Below are positions 58,741 through 64,000 of a stretch of 64,000 nucleotides of DNA, piece after piece. Every line of letters starts with the position of its first letter. Position 1 is the first letter of the stretch. A model generated the notes under the pieces. That model did not search any database and was not told where the DNA came from. It saw nothing but the letters and a program-made list of their open reading frames with translations. The stretch is from Prevotella sp. GTDB lineage: Bacteria > Bacillota > Clostridia > Oscillospirales > Ruminococcaceae. Made by a program: the position numbers and the translations under genes. Location: NCBI GenBank assembly GCA_023663025.1, contig JAMPIC010000006.1:1-64000 (forward strand). The letters run 5' to 3'.

Positions 58741-59472
58741 TTATCTGTAGGGTCTGCGCTTTGGCTTGTACCTGTCCTTGAGCCTGCGGGGGTGTTTGAC
58801 GTTTTTGGCGATCTCCAGCATTTCCCTGCGGAAGCTTTCCCGCCGCATTTCCCGCTCGCGGGTCTTGTTTGCGCAGTGAGTTATGTGCCGCGCGATACGT
58901 TCGCCATAGGTGTAGAAATCGGTTATCTCTATGCTTTTGACAGCTTTTCCTCCATTGGAATCGTACCACCAGCGGTCGAAGGAAATGCCGTTTTCGGTTT
59001 CGGAGTATCCCAGCCAGGCGGCGTTTTCGTTGAAATAACGGGCGTCGGCGGTTATGGTCAGGCGGTTGCGTATGCATTCCACGTTTGTCACGTCGGCAAG
59101 CTTTACCACCCACATTTTTTTGTAATGAACGGGCTTGCCGCTGCGAAACACGGTTCTTGTGTGCTGAGAGATAACCATTACCGAACCGGCGATGTGGATA
59201 TAAGTATGCTCGCGGTGAGCGCGTATCAGTATCTCTTCGGTCACAGAGCCGATAAGGCACACGGCAAAGCCGTACGCGCAGGCAGCATAGGCGGCGTAGA
59301 ACACAGTCCTGTACATTTCCTGCGGGAACTCGCTGTCAAGTCCGACGACGAAGATCAGAACCACGGCAAACAGGGAAACAAGCATGCTTACCGCAGGCAG
59401 AGCGGCAAGGAAAATACGTCTGCTGTATTTTGCGCCCAGACGCTTTTCGTTGACCCTTATCATCTTGCGCAC
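58741..59472 (-). CDS. Two-TM membrane protein with PH-like domain, unknown
   Basis: 243 aa, GTG start behind AAGGAGG. Two TM segments (about 20-40 and 57-80), then a beta-rich region (YIHIAGSVMVISQHTRTVFR, VVKLADVTNVECIRNRLTIT) reminiscent of a degenerate bacterial PH domain, and a very basic C-terminal tail (KHPRRLKDRYKPKRRPYR). Lies 19 bases downstream of the papain-like gene on the same strand. Function unknown. Confidence 0.7.
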   Translation of the reverse strand: MRKMIRVNEKRLGAKYSRRIFLAALPAVSMLVSLFAVVLIFVVGLDSEFPQEMYRTVFYAAYAACAYGFAVCLIGSVTEEILIRAHREHTYIHIAGSVMVISQHTRTVFRSGKPVHYKKMWVVKLADVTNVECIRNRLTITADARYFNENAAWLGYSETENGISFDRWWYDSNGGKAVKSIEITDFYTYGERIARHITHCANKTREREMRRESFRREMLEIAKNVKHPRRLKDRYKPKRRPYR

Positions 59473-59491
59473 GTATGACCCTCCTTAAGCT

Positions 59492-60100
59492 CTACGCCGT
59501 TTCGCTGTTAAAGAGCGGGACGGTTTCCTTTACGGGCGCGTCCGCGCTGCGGATTTCGTTTATGTAGTCGCGGTATTTTTTCAGATCGCCGCGGTAGATA
59601 AGCTCCGCGTTTTCGATACTGCGGAAATCCTCCGGCTCTATAAGGGACGGGGATTTTTCAATATTGTGGCTGACTCCGCTTTTTCCCAGCACAAAGCCTA
59701 CCCATACCGAGCAGACGAAACGGTTCCTGAACTTGTAGGGTATGTGCAGAGCCATGGGCAGCAGTGCGCCCACGTCGTAGGAATAGGCTTTGCGGTTGAG
59801 GATAAAATGCCGTATCACATCGTTGTAGCGTTCAAGCTGTTCTTCCGTGACGGGCAGACGGTACACCTCGCCGGGGATAGTTCTGCACGCGCCGAACACC
59901 TCTGTGAAAAAGTCCTCGTGATTGAAGCCGGCGGGCAGGGGCATATCCTTTTTGTCGCGGCAGAAGCTGTACATTCGGGTGAGAAGCTCGTCGGAGGCAA
60001 TCGAAACGTGGGTGTAGCGTTTTCCGGTCACAAGACCTATGAGCTTTGAGACTGCGGTTCCCGTCCTTGTAAGCACGAGGTACAAATAATTATTTTCCAT
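59492..60100 (-). CDS. YiiX-like permuted papain-fold hydrolase
   Basis: 202 aa from ATG 60100 behind AAAAGGAG. The order of catalytic residues is permuted: His first in RYTHVSIASDE (about residue 35), Cys later in FVCSVWVGFVLG. No signal peptide. Related proteins are NlpC/P60-type amidases or acyltransferases; the substrate is unknown. Co-transcribed with the membrane protein downstream. Confidence 0.7.
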   Translation of the reverse strand: MENNYLYLVLTRTGTAVSKLIGLVTGKRYTHVSIASDELLTRMYSFCRDKKDMPLPAGFNHEDFFTEVFGACRTIPGEVYRLPVTEEQLERYNDVIRHFILNRKAYSYDVGALLPMALHIPYKFRNRFVCSVWVGFVLGKSGVSHNIEKSPSLIEPEDFRSIENAELIYRGDLKKYRDYINEIRSADAPVKETVPLFNSETA

Positions 60101-60130
60101 GGAACTCCTTTTCGGGACGGCGGCTCGCTC

Positions 60131-60169
60131 GTGTGCCTGCACCGTGTGCTTGCACCATTTGCCTGCACC
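60131..60169. repeat. Three tandem 13-bp repeats
   Basis: Units at 60131-60143, 60144-60156 and 60157-60169 (consensus GTGTGCCTGCACC, 1-3 differences), in the leader of the papain-like gene. The rest of 60170-60377 is AT-rich with only the promoter below. Confidence 0.8.
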
Positions 60170-60309
60170 ATGTGCCGTTCCGAATATAAAATATTAATTT
60201 ATTATAGCATTTTTCTTTGCATTTGTACATAGCGCCGAGAAATTTTATTGTATTTTACACAAAAATTACCCCCGATATTTTATAAATTTCATAAGATAAA
60301 AAATTTCTA

Positions 60310-60338
60310 TTGCAAAATCCAATTTTTTTTTGTATAAT
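60310..60338 (+). promoter_or_regulatory. Promoter of the PilZ-ParA-ComFB cluster
   Basis: TTGCAA (60310-60315), 17-base spacer including a T run, TATAAT (60333-60338). Confidence 0.75.
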
Positions 60339-60377
60339 TATAATGATTGAAAAAATACGGCTAAGGGGATACCGCTG

Positions 60378-61040
60378 ATGATAAACAAGGATAAAATCAA
60401 CAGAGTTCTGGTCTATAATCTGCGCGGCAGAATGCTGTTGTCAACCAAGTCCGTTTCTTTCCCGAAAGACTTTTTTAAGGTCAAGGGCAGGGATCTGGTC
60501 ATGCTGAAAGGTTCGGATTTTCCGATAATTACCAAGGGCGAGCCGGTGGAGGCTATCTTTGAGTACCTTAACGGCGACCGGGTGAAATACAATACCACGA
60601 TCGATATCTGCACAGAGTACCAGATCAACTTCCATGTGGGCGAGGGCGAAGTCCTCAAGGAGCGCCGCAGGAGCTTCAAGGTCATGGTGGACATGAACGG
60701 AATGTCTCCCTTCTACATAAGGGGCGAGGAAATGTTCGCTTTTGACGACCCCGTGGAGCTGCATATCATCAACCTTAATCTGGGCGGAGTGTTCTTCTCG
60801 TCCTCGTCGGGCTTCGAGGTGGGCGATCAGGTAATGCTGAACTTCCTGGACGGCGAGATGAAGCTGCTGATCGAGATACTGAGAGTGCAGCGGAACGACA
60901 GCGGCGAGATAGAGGGCTACGGCTGCCGTTTCCTCGACCTGAACCAGTCCCAGGAGGAACGCCTGGCAAGGTTCATATTCGACTGCCAGGTGCTGGAAAG
61001 AGAACGCAAGCGCGCGCTCGAAGCAAAGGGCAGAATGTAG
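60378..61040 (+). CDS. PilZ-like domain protein (YcgR-type architecture)
   Basis: 220 aa. A beta-rich N-terminal domain (about 1-90) and a C-terminal PilZ-like domain (about 93-215), the layout of YcgR flagellar brakes. The c-di-GMP motifs are altered: R97-x3-K101 instead of RxxxR, and N132-x-N134-x2-G137 instead of (D/N)xSxxG. Binding may therefore be weakened or lost. First gene of a cluster with a ParA ATPase and a ComFB-like protein. Confidence 0.8.
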   Translation: MINKDKINRVLVYNLRGRMLLSTKSVSFPKDFFKVKGRDLVMLKGSDFPIITKGEPVEAIFEYLNGDRVKYNTTIDICTEYQINFHVGEGEVLKERRRSFKVMVDMNGMSPFYIRGEEMFAFDDPVELHIINLNLGGVFFSSSSGFEVGDQVMLNFLDGEMKLLIEILRVQRNDSGEIEGYGCRFLDLNQSQEERLARFIFDCQVLERERKRALEAKGRM

Positions 61041-61122
61041 CTCCGCCGCCCGTCCCGCGTGCGCGGCGGCGCATATCCGCATACCGAAACTGAATGTGAA
61101 AGGCTGAGGAATCCGAAAAGCT

Positions 61123-61923
61123 ATGGCGACTGTTATTGTTGTTACAAATCAGAAAGGCGGAGTGGGGAAAACCACTACCTGCGCCGCTCTTGCGGGAATT
61201 TTCCGCGGCGAGGACAAGCGCGTCCTCTGCATAGATATGGATCCGCAGGGAAATCTTTCCTTTTCCTTGGGCGCGGAGGACGACGGCTATACCATACACG
61301 ACGTTATGACGGGAGCCTGCGATATCCGCGAGGCTGTCAAGACCACCCATATATGCGACGTCATCACGTCCAATATCCTGCTGTCGGGCAGCGAGCTGGA
61401 GCTTACCTCAGAGCGCAGGGAGTTCATTTTAAAGGACATTCTGAAAATAATAAGGTACAGCTACGACTATATTATAATAGACACGCCTCCCGCGCTGTCC
61501 ATACTGACGATAAACGCCTACACAGCCGCGGACGACCTTATTATCCCCATGACGCCGGAGATACTTTCTTTGCAGGGCATCGCCCAGCTTAAAGAGACTA
61601 TCACTGCGGTGAAGAAGTACTACAACAAAAGACTGAACGTCAGAGGGATACTGCTGACAAAATATGTTAAGAACCAGACCCTTGCCAAAGAGGTGGAGGA
61701 AATGGTGGAGATAGTCGCCGGGCAGCTTAAAACGGAAGTTCTGGACGTTAAGATATCCGTTTCGGTGGCGGCTGCGGAAGCTCCCGCGCATCAGGAGGTG
61801 CTGACAGTCTATTCCCCCGGCTGCAAGGCGGCGAAGGACTATATCAAGCTGGCGAAGCTTCTTTATCCCGAAGCTTTCGACGAGGACAGAAAGGTCATTG
61901 GTTTTAAAAGAATAAGCAACTAA
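61123..61923 (+). CDS. ParA/Soj-type P-loop ATPase
   Basis: 266 aa. Deviant Walker A VVTNQKGGVGKTTTCA, Walker A' IDMDPQGNLSFSL, Walker B YIIIDTPPALS. Full-length ParA with no N-terminal DNA-binding domain and no ParB downstream. In place of ParB are PilZ-like and ComFB-like neighbours, so it more likely positions a protein complex, as ParC- or FlhG-like ATPases do, than segregates DNA. Confidence 0.9.
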   Translation: MATVIVVTNQKGGVGKTTTCAALAGIFRGEDKRVLCIDMDPQGNLSFSLGAEDDGYTIHDVMTGACDIREAVKTTHICDVITSNILLSGSELELTSERREFILKDILKIIRYSYDYIIIDTPPALSILTINAYTAADDLIIPMTPEILSLQGIAQLKETITAVKKYYNKRLNVRGILLTKYVKNQTLAKEVEEMVEIVAGQLKTEVLDVKISVSVAAAEAPAHQEVLTVYSPGCKAAKDYIKLAKLLYPEAFDEDRKVIGFKRISN

Positions 61924-61945
61924 AAAACCGAAAGGATCCTGAAAT

Positions 61946-62491
61946 ATGGCGGGAAAATCTGCAAAAAACAAAAAGACCGAAAAAATTGCGGATATTGACG
62001 ATACCGAGTTAAACGAAAACGCCGATACGGAAAAATCCGCTAAGGGCGGGAAAAGACCGAAAAAGACCGCCGGGAACGCTAAAACCAACAAGACGGAGGC
62101 GGTGATGCGGCTGCTGACGGGAAGCAAGAAAACCGCGCCCAATCCCATTCTGGACAGCAGCTTCAAGGTTGAGAGGATAACCTCGAAAAGCGTGCGCAAG
62201 GGCGCGAACGGCGCGGAGATCGACATTACCGGCGAGCTTGTGACGGAGCTTCTGCCCCAGGTGCTGGAAAGGTTCAACTGCTGCCGCTGCGCGGTGTGCT
62301 ACGCGGAGGCTATGGCTGACGCGATAGACGCAGTTCCCACGCTGAAGATAAGGGTCAACGGCAAAGAAGACCTGCGCCGCGCCGACAGAATGAAGATGCA
62401 GAGCCGCAGGGAAGTCCTGTGCACGCTGATAAGGCTTGCCATACAGCGCAGGAGGTTCCCCAGGCACAATGTAAACAAGGTCGATTTGTGA
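61946..62491 (+). CDS. ComFB-like domain protein
   Basis: 181 aa. Residues 1-60 are Lys/Glu-rich and probably disordered. Residues 95-150 match the late-competence ComFB pattern: ELVTELLPQVLERF, then the Cys cluster C112, C113, C115, C118, then MADAIDAVPTLKIRV, equivalent to C-x2-C-x2-D-x2-A-x-A-L-x-x-L-P. ComFB proteins have been reported as cyclic-dinucleotide receptors in cyanobacteria. AAAGGA precedes ATG 61946, 22 bases after parA. Confidence 0.7.
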   Translation: MAGKSAKNKKTEKIADIDDTELNENADTEKSAKGGKRPKKTAGNAKTNKTEAVMRLLTGSKKTAPNPILDSSFKVERITSKSVRKGANGAEIDITGELVTELLPQVLERFNCCRCAVCYAEAMADAIDAVPTLKIRVNGKEDLRRADRMKMQSRREVLCTLIRLAIQRRRFPRHNVNKVDL

Positions 62492-62571
62492 CTTAATGAC
62501 TTAATATCGGGACGGTATCCGAGGACGGCGTAAAAGCTGTCTTTCGGGTATCTCTTTTTGGAGGCGACTGG

Positions 62572-63252
62572 GTGAGGTACAAAAACATTGCCGAGGGACG
62601 GTTTATCGCCCGTCCCAATCGGTTTGTCGCATACGTTGACGTCGGCGGGAAAACCGAGGTCTGCCATGTGAAAAACACGGGACGGTGCAGGGAGCTTCTT
62701 ACGGAGGGGGCGAGGGTTTGGCTGGAAAAAGCCGATCCCGCCGCCGCAGCGAAAAGAAAGACCCTGTACGACCTTGTGGCTGTCCTGAAGGGGGATAGGC
62801 TCATCAATATGGACAGCGCCGCGCCAAACGCCGCGGCGGGGGAGTTCCTGCCGAAGCTGTTTCCGGACGGGATTATCAGACCCGAATACACCTGCGGGAA
62901 CTCGCGGCTTGATTTCTACATAGAGGAAAACGGCAAGAGGATATTGCTTGAAGTAAAGGGGGTTACCCTTGAAAAGGACGGGATAGTGATGTTTCCCGAC
63001 GCGCCCACGGAGCGGGGCGTGAAGCACATAAACGAGCTGGCGGAATGTCTTGAACGGGGCTTTGAGACATATCTGCTGTTTGTGATACAGATGGAGGGAG
63101 TGCGGTACTTTACGCCCAACAACGAAACTCACCCCGAATTCGGACAGGCTTTAAATCGCGCCGCCGAGCGGGGAGTAAAGCTTCTTGCTTACGACTGCGC
63201 GGTAACTCCCGAAAGCATGGAGCTGAAAAGCGAGGTGGAGATAAGATTATGA
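62572..63252 (+). CDS. sfsA: DNA/RNA nuclease SfsA
   Basis: 226 aa, GTG start behind GGAGG. N-terminal OB-like part (RFIARPNRFVAYVDVGGKTE, CHVKNTGRCRELL) and a PD-(D/E)XK nuclease core (RLDFYIEENGKRILLEVKGV). The conserved FPDAPTERGVKHINEL follows. Overlaps the next small gene by 4 bases. Confidence 0.95.
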   Translation: MRYKNIAEGRFIARPNRFVAYVDVGGKTEVCHVKNTGRCRELLTEGARVWLEKADPAAAAKRKTLYDLVAVLKGDRLINMDSAAPNAAAGEFLPKLFPDGIIRPEYTCGNSRLDFYIEENGKRILLEVKGVTLEKDGIVMFPDAPTERGVKHINELAECLERGFETYLLFVIQMEGVRYFTPNNETHPEFGQALNRAAERGVKLLAYDCAVTPESMELKSEVEIRL

Positions 63253-63422
63253 GCGAATGCGAAAGCTGCGTGAATTATGTTTGGGACGAGGACTGGGAGC
63301 AGTACGTCTGCGCCGCCGACCTTGACGAGGACGAAATGGGAAGATTTCTCGGCGGGACAAGCCGGGAATGTCACAGCTACCGTCTCGACGACGAGTACGG
63401 CGTGGTCAGGAAACAGCTGTAA
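63249..63422 (+). CDS. Small acidic Cys-containing protein (DUF6472-like)
   Basis: 57 aa, joined to sfsA by an ATGA overlap. It has C-x2-C (ECESCVNYVWDED) and two further Cys (YVCAADLDEDEMGRFL; ECHSYRLDDEYGVVRKQL), giving four Cys that could bind one zinc. The pattern is that of a small family common in gut clostridia (DUF6472 from memory). Function unknown. Confidence 0.8.
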   Translation: MSECESCVNYVWDEDWEQYVCAADLDEDEMGRFLGGTSRECHSYRLDDEYGVVRKQL

Positions 63423-63488
63423 GCGGATTTTATACAAAATATTGATGATAAACGTGTAAATTTGTGCAAAATTGCCGATACAAACTGC

Positions 63489-63517
63489 TTTACTTTTTTA
63501 TAAAAATATGGTATGAT
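63489..63517 (+). promoter_or_regulatory. Promoter of the gene at the right edge
   Basis: TTTACT (63489-63494), 17-base spacer, TATGAT (63512-63517), about 200 bases before the next ATG. Confidence 0.65.
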
Positions 63518-63524
63518 AATAACA

Positions 63525-63719
63525 ATGGCTCAGTGTCTTTAAAAATAACCGCTGCTGATGTCCCCCGCCTCTAAGGCGGCGGGTTTCATCTTCACATTCG
63601 GCGGTGGATACAATCCCACGCCGAATGTTCACAAAATTGCTTCGCAATTTTGCGGCTTGTTAAAGCTGCGCTTGAATTTTACGGGCGTTTTTCCGTCCCA
63701 ATATATATGGAGGGTATCT
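63525..63719 (+). other. Structured leader or decayed IS end
   Basis: About 195 bases without a gene, rich in hairpins: a CCGCC/GGCGG stem near 63566-63590, an ATTCGGCG/CGCCGAAT stem spanning about 63597-63628, and a CAAAATTG stem with a CTTCG loop near 63633-63653. The first two look like the subterminal hairpins of IS200/IS605-type elements, but no transposase is present. Confidence 0.45.
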
Positions 63720-64000
63720 ATGCTGGACTTTAATACCAAAAAAGAAATGCTTCGGCGCTTAAAGGCAAAGCGGAGTAAAAACAAGCTCATGTGGCTTCCC
63801 TGCGTTATAGCGGAGCTGTTTGTAAAAATGTGGTACTCGCTGATGTGCCGCGCCGGTCTCGCTCTGTCCGATAAAAATGGAAAATTCCTCGGGGTGAAAC
63901 AATCCTCGGAAAAAACAAAAACTCGCAGGCAGGACGATATTGTATATGTGAAAAAGCCTTTTCTGGGCAGGGTCATGTCGGCTGTGCTTGCGGCGGCGTT
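63720..64000 (+). CDS. Partial gene, N terminus of probable exported or membrane protein
   Basis: ATG 63720 behind GGAGGG; open to the window edge (about 93 codons). Very basic N-terminal part (KKEMLRRLKAKRSKNKL), a possible TM (MWLPCVIAELFVKMWYSLM), a Lys/Arg/Gln-rich stretch, then a second hydrophobic start (FLGRVMSAVLAAA). Such extended N termini precede signal sequences of large surface proteins. No family can be named from the fragment. Confidence 0.6.
   Translation, partial: MLDFNTKKEMLRRLKAKRSKNKLMWLPCVIAELFVKMWYSLMCRAGLALSDKNGKFLGVKQSSEKTKTRRQDDIVYVKKPFLGRVMSAVLAAA

Noticed and set aside
60131..60169. Possible CRISPR-like array
   Set aside because: Units are 13 bases, directly adjacent with no spacers, and no cas gene is present.
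61123..61923. Chromosome partition locus or replication origin near the ParA gene
   Set aside because: No parB, no parS-like palindromes, no dnaA or DnaA-box cluster nearby.

Overview
The window is bacterial chromosome of about 50% G+C from a motile, low-to-mid-GC Firmicute. It is most likely a gut-type clostridium of the Ruminococcaceae/Oscillospiraceae kind. The basis is strong AGGAGG ribosome binding sites, TTGACA-17-TATAAT promoters, a CheC/CheD/FliY-type chemotaxis set, a clostridial ffh-rpsP-khpA-rimM-trmD cluster and many small GC-rich hairpin repeats between genes. The genus is inferred from these traits only.

Region by region. 1-4 kb: a dispersed repeat, then a minus-strand gene fusing four MshEN-like repeats to a CheX-like phosphatase, divergent from an Hpt gene, then a YfbR deoxynucleotidase and a two-TM protein. 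4-9 kb: the signal-recognition and ribosome-maturation cluster (ylxM, ffh, rpsP, khpA, rimM, trmD) interrupted by three small membrane or secreted genes. 9-16 kb: HPr, a branched-chain amino acid ABC transporter without its binding protein (livHMGF), a cytidylate-kinase-like gene, and an efflux-type MFS gene preceded by an apparent leader-peptide attenuator. 16-18.6 kb: a histidine phosphatase, a SLOG protein divergent from a small RHH/XRE regulator pair, a hairpin mosaic and a solitary MazF.

18.6-45.9 kb: one almost continuous minus-strand flagellar/chemotaxis operon of 29 genes, transcribed leftward from flgB to cheD. It encodes rod, hook, MS ring, C ring, export apparatus, stator, hook-length control, sigma-28 and part of the adaptation system. 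Filament genes, flhF, flhG, fliL, cheA, cheW and cheB are not in the window. 46.3-55 kb: five paralogous transglutaminase-like lipoproteins downstream of, and apparently co-transcribed with, a CNNM/HlyC-type membrane protein. 55-60 kb: paired bacterial PH-domain membrane proteins, a sodium:amino-acid symporter, a third membrane protein and a papain-like hydrolase. 60-64 kb: a PilZ-like gene, a ParA-type ATPase, a ComFB-like gene, sfsA, a small Cys/acidic protein and the start of a further gene cut by the window edge.

A possible common thread is cyclic-dinucleotide control of motility: an MshEN-CheX fusion and a PilZ-ParA-ComFB cluster lie in the same window as the main flagellar operon. The best candidates for something undescribed are the leader-peptide attenuator ahead of the MFS gene (14.4 kb), the MshEN-CheX fusion (0.2-1.1 kb), the PilZ-ParA-ComFB cluster (60.4-62.5 kb), the five-gene transglutaminase array (46-54 kb), and a structured dispersed repeat with conserved core and compensatory changes (79-154 and 17973-18048).
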